From Morella rubra (lineage: Eukaryota > Streptophyta > Magnoliopsida > Fagales > Myricaceae): a DNA stretch of 64,000 nucleotides. Below the pieces are notes generated by a model. That model made no database searches. It was not told where the DNA came from and saw nothing but the letters and a program-made list of their open reading frames with translations. Positions 46,770 through 57,447 of this stretch are shown in pieces. The stretch is from contig CM025851.1 in NCBI GenBank assembly GCA_003952965.2, forward strand, positions 2,629,307 through 2,693,306, written 5' to 3'. A program made the translations under genes and the position numbers. Positions within the stretch are counted from its first letter, which is position 1, and the number at the start of each line of letters is the position of its first letter.

Positions 46770-47159
46770 CTTAGCTGTAGGAATGTTTCAGAGTATTGAA
46801 GCAGATAACACGGCAAAAGCCTTTTTTTTGTTGGTTTTTTCGTTTTTTTTTTTTCTTTAGTAAGTTGCAGTGTTTTCTTTCTTCTTCCCTGTTTTAAGGC
46901 TTTTCCCGCTACATCCTTCACTTTTCTTCTTTCTGTTTCCCATTTTTTTTTTAAGTTTTGTTTTTCACTTATAGAAGAAACAAAATATTCATTTTTTAAT
47001 TATTATTTTTAAATAAAATTTTTCTTTATCAAACAACAAAATCAAATATTATTTACCAATACTAATTTACAGCTACAGAGCAACTCATTAGTGGTAAGTA
47101 CTAGAAGTAGTGAACTGATTATTGGCGTAAGTCATGATCAATTGGATTATTTGATTTTA

Positions 47160-47600
47160 TGTAGATATGGAAGTAGAACTTTAGAAAAAAGAGAGAGAAG
47201 ACTAACCAAAAAAGAAAAAAGAAACCGAAACAGCAAAATGAAAAGAAAAAGAAACGAAACAGCAAAGAAAAGGAAAAAGAAACCGGAAAAGAAACAGAAA
47301 AAGAAAAGAAACGAAAAAGACACCGGAAAAGAAACGAACCAAAGAACAAGAAAAAGAAAAAAAAAACAAAAGCCAAAAACAAGCGAAAAAAGAAGAAGAA
47401 GTTTGGCTATGTTTAGATTATTTTTAAAAGCAAAATGAAAAGAAAAAGAAACGAAACAGCAAAGAAAAGGAAAAAGAAACCGGAAAAGAAACGAAAAAGA
47501 CACCGGAAAAGAAACGAACCAAAGAACAAGAAAAAGGAAAAAAAAAAACCAAAAACCAAAAAACAAGCGAAAAAAGAAGAAGAAGTTAGGCTATGTTTAG
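47160..47600. repeat. Purine-rich simple repeat with internal duplication
   Basis: The plus strand is almost all A and G with units like GAAAAAGAAACCGGAAAAG. A part (about 47,233-47,400) is duplicated at 47,430-47,590, including the flanking GGCTATGTTTAGATTATTTT. The related tract in segment 2 is at 57,000-57,310. Long open frames here are compositional. Confidence 0.85.
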
Positions 47601-47839
47601 ATTATTTTTAAAAAATTTTCACAATTATTATTTTTATTAATTTGAATATTTTTTACTAATTGAATATTTTTTTATGAAATATAAATAAAAAAACTGTTTT
47701 GAGATATAAGTCTCAAACATTTATGTCAGACTTTCAGTACTACGGCGCCATCTCTGGGAGAGGAGAAAGAAACAGAGATATAGAGGGTCTTTGCCATTCC
47801 GAAAACATTCGAAGGTTCATCATCTTTCACTTACGTAAC

Positions 47840-49338
47840 ATGGCCGCAGTCAAGCCGTAACATGGCCGCAGTCAAGCTAAGCCTAAAGCTTGTGGTAGAA
47901 AAAAGGAGCCAACGACTGCTCTTTGCTGAAGCAGAGAGCGACTTTGTTGATTTCCTCTTTAGCATTTTTACTCTACCGGTCGGAACTGTCACTAGGCTCC
48001 TAAAGGAGGAAGGCGTTGCAGGCTCCTTGCCAAGCCTCTACAACAGCATTGAAAATCTGAGCGATGCCTGCTTTCTCTCAAAACGAAGAAAAGACGACCT
48101 TTTAAATCCTAGAGCAGCCATTCCTGGTGGTAAATCCCTTTCATATTGACAAACCCTTTCATATTGACAAACATTGAGAAATTCACAATCCGGAAATGGG
48201 CCGAAAGTGGTCATAACAAACCTTGCAGCACCTATCAGGTCAATGATGTTGTGCTCGACAGGGCTCATTGCTTGCACAGCGGGCCTGACTTGTCCGACTC
48301 AAGTCAGGGGGGTTTCGCGAAAGGGATGACCACATACATAGTTATGGATGATCTGGAGGTGAAGCCCATGAACCCTACGTCTGCTAAACGAGTATAGTGT
48401 CAAGGAAGTAGGGGCTATCGAGGAGAAAGTGGTCCATTTGGGCATCGATGAGGTATGTGCATTCCGTCCCTTTCCTCTCCATGCATTTGAACAATATAAT
48501 AACTGGAAAAAACGAGCTTATTTTTCTGCCTTTCATCAAATGCTCGTTATGCTGCCAATTCCTTTTTCTTTTTGGTGAACATCGAATGATAATCTCCATA
48601 CAATAAGGGGTATACAAAATACAAGAACTCACAAGTCTCTGGAATGTAGAAGTAGCCAGGCTAACGCCAAGTCCAAGGAGCTTCTTTATTATTGTTTCGT
48701 TTGCTACATACCCAGTTACTCATCAAGAGCTTACTAATTTACTGGGTACATACCAGTATCGGCTGTGATTCGTCTTGCCCAGCTATAAGCTAATGTTATT
48801 ATGAACGGCTAAAAATTTCAGAAAACAATAACTTATTACGAAAAAAAGGAAAGGTAATAGTACTGTGCCATAATTTAAGTGGGAGGAGTGTATAGAAGCT
48901 ATCACGGTTGATTGCAGGGATGGCTTCTGCCCTCGGTACTGCGCTATTCCACTGTCTATAGGTGAAAGATGGGTCTAGTACTGGTTTCTGTACCATATTT
49001 TTTTAGTAATTATGATCTATATTTAGATCTCAACAATTGTTGTGAAAAAAAATTTCACAACTACTTTTTGTTTTCCTCTAATTTTAACATCTTTTTACAA
49101 ATTTTAATACATTTTTTCATAAATTTTAACCATTTTTTCACCAAATCTAACATAATCTACACTACTGTCAATTGTCCATCCAAACTCAGTCATAGTAACT
49201 CGTTCTTTTCATATGGTATGTTGCTAGGGTGTGAAATTGCTCAAAGCTTCTCTGCAGTCCAACACTGTTCTGACCGATGTCTTCCTTTCCGAGGAGGAGG
49301 TAAAAAGGGAGCCAAATGAAGCCGCAGTCGCGTATTGA
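47840..49338 (+). pseudogene. DUF674 pseudogene, copy C
   Basis: Exon 1 is 47862-48452 and exon 2 is 49228-49338 (GVKLLKASLQSNTVLTDVFL). It parallels intact copy F but has four lesions. A 22-bp tandem duplication over the start gives a first ATG at 47,840 that stops after six codons and a second at 47,862. A lost G before the TCCC at about 48,135 shifts the frame. An 18-bp duplication (CCCTTTCATATTGACAAA, 48,136-48,153 and 48,154-48,171) introduces stops. About 11 bases are missing near 48,375-48,395. The frame from 47,862 reads MAAVKLSLKLVVEKRSQRLL and closes after 95 codons. Exon 2 remains open. Confidence 0.85.
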
Positions 49339-50293
49339 TGGCTTTTTTTTCTTTTTATTGTTTATTATTTTTAAGGTTTATAATTTAATAAAATTTGGGA
49401 AGTCATGCATAATTAATGGGTGTCGTCCAGCATAACAAAATTTGCATAGAATTGACTTCTCAAATTTAATAAAATTTGGGAAGTAATGCATATTGATTAT
49501 AGGTCATCATTTCTTTTGACCTGGCTGCAGTTGTATATTTATTGTAGCCAAATTGGACCTTAACATGATTGAACTTTGCTAAAAGGCTGGAGGAAGATAA
49601 CAAAGTTATAATGCTAGAGTTTAGAAGTCAATTCTATGGACATTTCGCTTTTACTTCTGGGAGTGTTGGGCTCAAAGAAAATGTTTAGTTTTGAATTTTA
49701 TTATTTTAGATTTTATTGATACGGAATCAATATTTAAAAAAAAAAAAAAAAACATTGGACTAAGTGCGTAATATGTTAAAAAAAATAGTTCAATATAAAT
49801 GTAGGTGTATCGAAAACCGCTATCACTAAAACCGTCACCATTAAGAGTCGATTTTTATCCTTAATGGTATTAGTAACAATTATTTGAAAACTGACATATT
49901 CAGTGTAACTACTGATTTTAGCTAAAATCGACACTTACACCAGAGTTGAACAGCCTAGCTTTGGCAATAGTTAGGTACTTGGGATTGTCGCATGGAGTGT
50001 ATATTTTTGGAGGCGCATGGAAGATAAGGCCGCTTCCCCCTTTTTTCTACACCCAAAGCGTAAAAGCAAATCCTTACACAAGTTCATGACTGATTCGATG
50101 GCTAATAGCCATTCTCTAATCTAGAAAGGGATATCTTCGTGTGGCACACCAATAATACATCTCAAATAGATCAGGACTCAGTAGCGTATGCATACCCCCT
50201 CTAACTTCGGCTTGATTAGGTAAGATATTTTTACTTGAAAATAGCATATTTCATTTAAAATGAGTAAAACTCCAGAACCCTCCTTTCTACATT
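49339..50293. other. Intergenic within the cluster, partly duplicated
   Basis: The part from about 49,960 to 50,280 is paralogous to 59,300-59,870 (shared GGTACTTGGGATTGTCGCAT and neighbouring sequence). A MITE at 59,494 in the other copy is absent here at about 50,143. No coding sequence is seen. Confidence 0.7.
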
Positions 50294-50677
50294 GAAAGTG
50301 TTGATCATAAGATTGGATTGGGCAGCGCAAAAGAACATAATCCTAAAGGCCAGACAAGCTTGGAGAGTGGAAAACCATCACCTCACAATCAGACTACTGA
50401 GACAAGAGTTTAGAAGCTTTAACAAAAGCCCACATTAATGAAAGAGAAATTTTTAGTGTCGTTCTTGAGTTATTCCTGATACATGGAAAGTGTTGATCAC
50501 AAGATTGGATTGGGCAGTGCAAAAGAACATAATCCAAAAGGCCAGACAAGTTCGGAGAGTGGAAAACCATCACCTCACAATCAGACTACTGAAACAAGAG
50601 TTTAGAAGCTTTAACAAAAGCCCATATTAATGAAAGGAAAATTTTTAATATCATTCTTGAGTTCTTCTTGAATTTTT
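50294..50677. repeat. Tandem duplication, 192-bp period
   Basis: GAAAGTGTTGATCA at 50,294 recurs at 50,486, and the following 190 bases (including CCAGACAAG and TTTAGAAGCTTTAACAAAAG) match closely. The same sequence occurs once near 54,050, 59,870, 61,190 and 63,010 and lies 3' of the copy D/G type genes, so it is a duplicated 3' flank. Confidence 0.88.
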
Positions 50678-50799
50678 CTAGAAATAATCTAACAGTTCAT
50701 AATCTGTGTAACATCTACTTTTAAAATTAATCTTATGTTATGTTCTTTCCAAAAAAAACTTACCAAGAACTGAACACCAAACATTCCTCGTAATTAAAT

Positions 50800-52031
50800 T
50801 CATTCCGTAGGCACTGGAACGTCCTTCGATTCCTCCTTCACGAGAAAGACACTAGTCAGAATTTCCTTTGACTGCTGCAAAGATTCCCGTAACAGCTGCA
50901 AGCCCTGAAGGTTGACAGAAACCAAAATGATAAAGTCGAGATTAGCATAGCAGCAGAGATTAATCAGAAAAAAAAAAAATTTTATTTTCCTAGCTGTGGG
51001 TGTTATTGTTGCGTTTCTCATCCGTATATTTTTAACTTCCAAAAAGATCAAGTGAGAAATTATTTCCCAATTAATTTAAAGAGAAACTCCTCGGTCGAAA
51101 TAAAACTGAAGAATTTTCTTTGATAACAATCAAGTTCAGGATGTTTTCGTACTACGTGCAAATTTTTAGTTATTTATTTTTGATAATTCAGGATTTTTTA
51201 ATGTCAGATCACTTTATATACTCCGCCTTATAAATCAACCCAAGATCATATGTTAGGATCTATTCAACACACCCTAATTTAAATCAGAGTCGATAAAGAC
51301 AGTATTGAAACTAGAATTTAAGACATATGAGAACCATGTCACTGTCTTACCACCAGATCAAAACCCTGAGGTCTACGTGCAAATATTCTTACAAACCGAC
51401 GACTCATTTTGACGTAACTCTAGCTAGGAACAGACATTCATCTTACCTCATTCATTCCAAAGTCGACCATACTTTCCTCAAGCACATCAAATTCCTTGAT
51501 ATTGCACTTGTTTAGAACAGCAGCGCAGGCCATCGTTGATAACGGTGTCACTGATAAATCATCCGTCACAATGAAGGGAACTGAACCTTTCAAATAACCA
51601 GTCTTTTCAGGATTTGCAGCAGTCGACTTCACTTCAAGTGACATCGCTTTCCCACACGAAGGACAAGCTGAATTGTACGTGTCAGATACATAACCGGCTT
51701 TACAATAATAGCAGGTGTATAACTTTGGGTGATTGCTATGCAACAAGAGAGGTAGCGAGGTGGAGGCTGTTGTTGGAACTCTGGGATTCAGAAGCACGTC
51801 CCGATGTTGGTTCCCATGCAGATGCGCAACATCAAACTCTTCAACGCTCTTGTAGAGGTTTCCAATGCAGCCAAAAATCGTACGACTTGATAGCAGACCG
51901 ATCACGGCACCAATAGGCAAGGAGAGGAAATGGAACAGAAAATCCACGAACTCTTTTCCGGCTTCGGCAAGGATGACTTTGTTGGCCTTTTTATCGACGA
52001 TAAGCTTGATGCTTATTTTTGTCGCTGCCAT
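50800..52031 (-). CDS. DUF674 protein, copy D
   Basis: Two exons: 52031-51447 and 50904-50800 (GAG|GTAAGA, acceptor CCTTCAG), both in phase 0, giving 229 residues. It begins MAATKISIKLIVDKKANKVI and has EAGKEFVDFLFHFLSLPIGA, CIGNLYKSVEEF and FIVTDDLSVTPLSTMACAAV. The zinc-ribbon-like motif is CYYCKAGYVSD followed by CPSCGKAMS. The tail is GLQLLRESLQQSKEILTSVF with a charged end (EESKDVPVPTE). All motifs are intact and it is probably functional. Copy G at the right edge is its damaged paralogue. Confidence 0.87.
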
Positions 52032-53100
52032 GGCGCTTACTGCTAAAGAATTTACATTTTAAGTTCAGGTAGTGACAGCGTTAAATAGGGTACATAAAAA
52101 CACGAATAATTTCGAATTTCATTAGGAAGTTCAGGACAGACTTAGGAAAAGCTCAAAGCGGGGCTTCCTCTCGAAGTATTTGATGAAGGTTCTTTTCCTC
52201 TCAAAACGTATCTCTCCTCAGTTTTTAACAAAATGCATTAATTTTGCATTCAAAAAGTTCGTCAAAATCTTGTCTCTAGTAACTTTTAAACTAAATCTAT
52301 TACTTTTTCACGACAAAAAAAAAATTCCTTCAAATCTTATCACCTTACTTTATATAACAAATTTTCAATAAAAACCATTCTACAATTAAATATTTTAAAA
52401 TTTTTACTTTAACTTTTTACAAATTTTATAAAAAGTTAAACTCTCAAAATTATCTTCTAAAAATTCAAAAATTCTTAAATACTTTGCTTGACAAATATTA
52501 CCTTAATTTGATACGGAATTAGCTCAATACTAAAATACATTAAGATATAAGGCAATGCCATAGAAGAACTGAAAAAACGGAGAAAATAAAAGAAAAGCAC
52601 GCAGGTTATATAACAATTCGCAATCCTGAAGTTTCATAGACAAACGTCAAGCACCTGTTTGATGATTTCGAAAGGTTAATTGTTAAGGATGATATAATAA
52701 AAAATGATAAAATTATTTTTCTCCCTCCTTTATTTATTTTTCCTAAAAAATTTATTCCACGCAATGTTTCAATAAAGGAACGTAATTTCTTACCAAATAT
52801 TTTTATTTGGGTAAAATCTGGAGGTTTGACAGGTCATGGGAGATCGTTTTTCGAGGAAAGCCAAAGAGATCGTGGCTAGAGGGTGAATGCGTCAGATGCT
52901 GACACGGTGTCCTTTCACGAGTATGAGTTTGTTGTTTTTCCTTTTTCGATTACTATAGTACACATTATGAGTTGTCACGTCACTTTTGTCGGCCACGAAA
53001 ACTCGCTGGCATGGCCTTTTGGTCCGATATGACAGATGCTGTATGACTAGCTTTTCCTCGTTAACAGCTTTAAACTGCAAAGAGGTGGAAAGCAAATTTA
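52032..53100. other. Upstream flank of DUF674 copy D
   Basis: Mostly AT-rich, with no gene. The part from about 52,910 is paralogous to 60,045-60,235 (shared GTACACATTATGAGTTGTCA), that is, part of the relic-bearing repeat unit. Confidence 0.6.
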
Positions 53101-53291
53101 GGGGCGTTTGTTATCGAAATTTTGAAGTTTATTCTTAAAATTTTGAGAATTTTTTTAATATTAAAATTTATCGAAATTTATAAAAAGTGTGAAGTGTATA
53201 GATAAAATATAAAATTTATTATAATTTATAAAATATATTTAATATGATAAAAATTTTGAATCTTTAAAAAATTAAGCAAATAAACGTTCCC
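53101..53291. mobile_element. Tourist-like MITE
   Basis: The ends GGGGCGTTTGTT and the reverse complement GGGAACGTTTATT are inverted relatives flanking an AT-rich core, and TTA lies on each side, the three-base target of PIF/Harbinger elements. It has no coding capacity. Confidence 0.6.
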
Positions 53292-53391
53292 TTATGCGCT
53301 AGCCTTGAGGAAGTTGGAAATTAACAGTTTTTTTTTTTAAGGAAAATCTATATTAACTTTAGTGCGTTTGATGTAATTTCAAAAAATTCAG

Positions 53392-53665
53392 TTAATTCGG
53401 CGATTCATCCTCTGGAAGCAAGAGAGGACATCAGCAGCAGTGATCGGAGCTCTGGGCTTTTCTTTGTTCTGGTTTGGCTACAAGGAAATCCACGAAGTCA
53501 TTCCGACTTTCCGAGCTTCGGGAAAAGAGGGCTTCGTGTTCCCTTTGCGTCGATTAGAAGCTTCAATAAAGTTTACTGGGTCGTTTTACTTTCTTCTATA
53601 AAGTTTAGTAAGTTTCTGATTAAAAAAAAAAAAGGGCCGCTTCAGGCTCATTTTGGGTGGATGCC
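53392..53665 (-). pseudogene. DUF674 relic 1 (internally deleted)
   Basis: On the minus strand pieces of a copy-A-type DUF674 gene can be recognised: a degenerate start (ATG lost to ATTGG), a broken N-terminal part, then a jump to a segment like KAQSSDHCC/ITAADV and DESPN before TAA. The centre of the domain is missing, and an AT-rich insertion separates the first pieces. Relics 2 and 3 share the same layout. Confidence 0.65.
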
Positions 53666-54260
53666 AATACTGTTTATTCTGGGTGGTGATCTGAAGTGGA
53701 GTGTTTGCAAGGTTACGCAAACGGCAAACACACGCTTGAATTGGCAGCGACTAACAATTGTTAGCAACTTTACCGACACACCCAGAATTCAGAAACCTCG
53801 AGAGGTCCTCAATGTCTACATAAATGATGGCTGCGGCACAATATAAGAGCCAAAAAAACTCAAGTGCAAAGATATCAGCAGCATATGCATATAATTATAA
53901 AATGGTGTAGTTGTGTGGGTTGATTTTAAGCAATAACTGGAAGCCCATTATTTCAGTTACCAAACCACTATTGGAAGGATACAAATCACAAAAATCTCAA
54001 ATTATCCTTTTATTCATTGAGATGAACAGTCTAGAACACTCCTTTTTCCATGAAAATTGTTAACCTGAATGTTGATCACAAGACTGGGCAGTGAAAAAGA
54101 ACAAAATCTTAAATCTAAACGCTAGACAAGCTGGAGAGACGAAAACCATGACTTTTCCATCAAACTACTACTCCTAGGTTTAGAATCTTTAACAAAAGGC
54201 CCATGTTACTGATGATCCAGGGGAATGCAAAACTGAGAGAGAGCGAGAGACAGCGAAAGG
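53666..54260. other. Repeat-unit flank, no gene
   Basis: Collinear with 62,477-63,150 (shared CAGTTACCAAACCACTATTGGA and the tail GCAGTGAAAAAGAACA). It connects relic 1 to segment 2. Confidence 0.65.
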
Positions 54261-54791
54261 GTGAGAGTGTTCCAAGTGATAAATAGTCCAATTTTAGATC
54301 TCGTTCTTTACGATTAATAGCCAGACATATTACCCTACAAATTTTCCCCCTAATGCCCATAGTAGATATCATAGTACGACAAGGCTGTCATAGATATTAG
54401 TAACGCTATGCTGTTAAACCATCAGAATTCCATAATCTTTTTTTTCTCTCCTTTTCTAGGATGCCAAGCAGATTTTCAGTGATTCAATCACCAACAGTAC
54501 AATAAACAATAATCTTCTTTTCTCTCCCATGTTTGGGCTAGCTAAACATGAGATATATAAACTAAAACTCATAAGCAGTACTGCCACAGTAGATTCCGCT
54601 ATGATGGAACAGAAAGTAATAAACGCGATTGCAACTAAAACAGTAACTAATTAGCAATCTCAGAGATACTCTCGTCGGAATGCATGCATAATCCCACAGT
54701 TCTTGCTACTAGAAATTAAACTGGCAAAAAGATGCGACTCTGACTTCATTGGCCCTTTGTTCCCCCTCCTTTTCGATTGACTCCCCAGATT

Positions 54792-56293
54792 CTAATGGTC
54801 TCGGAGGAAGACATCAGTCAGAACAGTCTTGGATTGCAGAGAAGCCTTAAGCAACTTCACACCCTAACAACAAAAGAGCAAAGGAGCAAAACAGTTACTG
54901 TAATGACACCTCTACTCACTCGAAATATTTGCACACACACCAGGAGCATAAACAAGGAGAGAGTAACAGAGGACCAGAACAGAAACTATCAGAGTTAATA
55001 TCGAACCTTCCTATCTTTCACCACTGAGCGTTAGCTCAAGTGGTACCTCCTCCCTTAGGGAGGGTACGATCCGGGGGTCGAATCCCCCTTCCCGCAGGAT
55101 CTGCCTGCTCTCGACTGTGACTAGAAAAAAAAAAAACCTTCCTATCTTTCACAATATAACGAGCGTAGAAACGCCCAATTTTAGCATAGAAGGTTGTTTC
55201 AAGGGTTTGCAATTGGAGAACTGGCCTCTGACATCAACTGTAAAAATCTTCCATAGGACCGCGACTTCTATTGTTTTTGCTAATCCTTTTTGCTCTTAAA
55301 TTTAAGCCTCTCTCTAGTAATAATACCTTATATAACCGGGAAAATATAACTGGGAAACATGAAATCAAAGGCGATGCCCAAATGTACACAATAGTTAGGT
55401 AGCAAACGAGCAGGATAGATTGATAAAGCCCAGGACCTCGGTGATTGCTAAGCAACTTCTCAAATTCTAAAGTTCTTGTGTTCTTCAACTTCTTACTATT
55501 TTGCCTTTATTTTTTTGTGGAAATAAGTCGTGAATTGCTATCGGATTAGCAATAGCCTTGCCCATGCTCCTAGGTAATATCTTCAAATAAATTACCACAA
55601 ATTGGTTGTGATAAAGACCAGTATTTCGCTGTTTGCTATCCTAAATTTAATGGGATTATTTATCAAGGGATGCTGTCATACCTCATGCATGCCCAAATCA
55701 ACGACTCTCTCCTCGATACTCCCTACTTCTTTGACATTCATCTCGTTAAGTAGAGTGACGAAAGAAGTGATGAACATGGGCTTCACCTCCAGATCATCTA
55801 ACACCAGGTATGTAACCATCCCTTCGACGTAACCCTCTTCACTAGAAGATGGTGGGTTTTTGAAACTTGGCAGGCGGTTGATTTCATTCCTGCAGTAAGT
55901 ACAACTTCCGGCCTCGCAGTACACTTTTTCCCGGAAAAATTGTCGGCTGCAACTGAAGCAGAAATTGTAAGAGCTCCTCGTGCCTTTTAATGACCCGTCG
56001 CCTGGCAAGAGTAGAGGGACCTGAGCACCAGGAATGGCTACTTTAGGCTTTAACAGGAAGTCTTTGTGTTGGTCTGACAGAATGTAAGCATCGCTCAGTT
56101 TTTCAATGCTATTGTAGAGTCTTGGCAAGCATCCTACCATGCCTTCGTCTTTTAGGAGCCTAATGACTTCTCCTAAGGGCAGGGTGAAAATGTTAAAGAG
56201 AAAATCAACAAATTTCTTGCTTGCTTCGGCATAGAGCACACGTTGGCTGTTTTTGTGTATGAGAAGCTTCAGGCTTACTTGGGTGTCTGCCAT
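54792..56293 (-). CDS. DUF674 protein, copy E
   Basis: Two exons: 56293-55682 and 54863-54792 (GAG|GTATGA, acceptor TTGTTAG), in phase, giving 227 residues. It begins MADTQVSLKLLIHKNSQRVL, with KFVDFLFNIFTLPLGEVIRL, KVAIPGAQVPLLLPGDG and YLVLDDLEVKPMFITSFVTL, and ends VLTDVFLRDH. The Cys-rich part is CFSCSRQF then CTYC. An in-frame ATG at 56,347 adds 18 residues with no family support. The 818-bp intron contains the SINE at 55,022. It is the intact sister of copy B. Confidence 0.87.
55022..55134 (+). mobile_element. tRNA-derived SINE with 18-bp target duplication
   Basis: The 113-bp insert has a pol III A box (TAGCTCAAGTGG, 55,032-55,043) and a B box (GGTCGAATCC, 55,076-55,085) spaced as in tRNA genes, and ends in poly-A. 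Perfect 18-bp copies of AACCTTCCTATCTTTCAC flank it (55,004-55,021 and 55,135-55,152). Segment 1 shows the empty site as one copy near 45,612. It lies in the intron of copy E, antisense to the gene. It is not a functional tRNA: the cloverleaf is incomplete. Confidence 0.93.
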
Positions 56294-56999
56294 CTTAATT
56301 CTTAACTGGACGAATGTTTCAGAGTGTTCGAGAAGATAACACGGCAAAAGCTTTTTTATTGTCGTTTTTTTTTTTTCACAGTGTTTTCTTTCTTCTTCCC
56401 TGTTTAAGGCTTTTTTCTCTGCATCGTATGGAGTTCATCCTTCACTTTTCTTTTGGTTTTCTCTTTCTGTTTCCCATTGCAAATTTTAATAAATTTTCAC
56501 ACCAATTTTAATATTTTTTTTAAAATAAAAAATAATCAAGTCTTATCAATCATTACTTTTTAACAAACTCAATAATTCTTTTATTAAAAAATTACATCAA
56601 TATTTTCTTTATTTACTTTTTAACAAATTCTAATAAAAACTATTCTATAATCAAATAATCTTAAATTTTTTTGACTAATTTTCACAAGTTTATATAAAAT
56701 TAAATTCTCAAAATTTTCTTTTAGAAACTTAAAATTCTTAAAAAAAATTATTGTCAACATTACATTAGCTATTTTTTACCGAAATTTCTGCCATATGCAG
56801 CTCCCCACGCATTATCCTCTAATGGAGTTATGAAAAAAAAATATCTTTCTTGTCACTATCGTCGTAGTCAATTTAGAGCAACCAGGCCTGATTTATTAGG
56901 ATGAGAAAACTTTTCTTTCATTCCTATACAGTTCCGGTTAATTTACAGCTACAGAGCAACTCATTAGTGGTATTGACTGGATTATTTGATTTTATATAG

Positions 57000-57310
57000 A
57001 TATGGAAGTAGAACTTTAGAAAAAAGAGAAAGAAGACTAACCAAACAAGAAACAGAAAAAGAAAAAGAACCGGAAAAGAAACAGAAAAAGAAACCGGAAA
57101 AGAAGCAGAAAAAGAAAGAAAACAGAAACCGGAAAAAAAAAAACAGAAAAAGAAACGTATCAAAGAAAAAAAAAAGAAAAAGAAAAAGGAAAAGAAACGA
57201 ATCAAAGAAAAAGAAAAAGGAAAAAAAGAGAAAGAGAAAGAGAAACAGCGAAGAAAAAGAAAAAAAACCGGAAAAGAAACGAATCAAAGATCAAGCCAAA
57301 AAAAAAAAAA
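57000..57310. repeat. Purine-rich simple repeat
   Basis: A GAAAAAG-type tract, counterpart of 47,160-47,600 without its internal duplication. The frame that joins copy F is open through all of it and would add about 150 Lys/Glu/Arg residues to the protein; this is probably compositional. Confidence 0.85.
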
Positions 57311-57447
57311 AAGAGCTAGAGTCGCAAACATTTATGCCAGACTTCCAGTTGTACGGCGCCATCTCTGGGAGAGGAGAAAGAAACGGTGATATAAAGGGCC
57401 TTTGCCATTCCGAAAACAGTCGAAGATTCATCTTTCACTTACGTAAC

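Larger units (their letters stand above)
43600..49338. repeat. Paralogous segment 1 of the DUF674 cluster
   Basis: From the motif GGGTGAGAGTGTT at about 43,604 onward this segment aligns with 54,260-58,369: first a short shared stretch, then an 850-bp portion present only here (43,646-44,490), then near-collinear similarity through copies B and C. It carries a TRIM at 44,617 absent from segment 2 and lacks the SINE found there. Copy C's intron contains extra sequence (about 48,588-48,948 and 49,010-49,190) relative to copy F. Confidence 0.8.

Noticed and set aside
47091-47438. 115-codon Lys/Arg-rich open frame
   Set aside because: It is a GAAAAAG simple repeat read through; the reverse strand gives a Phe/Leu frame of equal length, as expected from composition.
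55022-55110. tRNA gene suggested by A and B boxes
   Set aside because: The acceptor stem and anticodon arm do not form a cloverleaf, a poly-A tail follows and an 18-bp target duplication flanks it, so it is a SINE.
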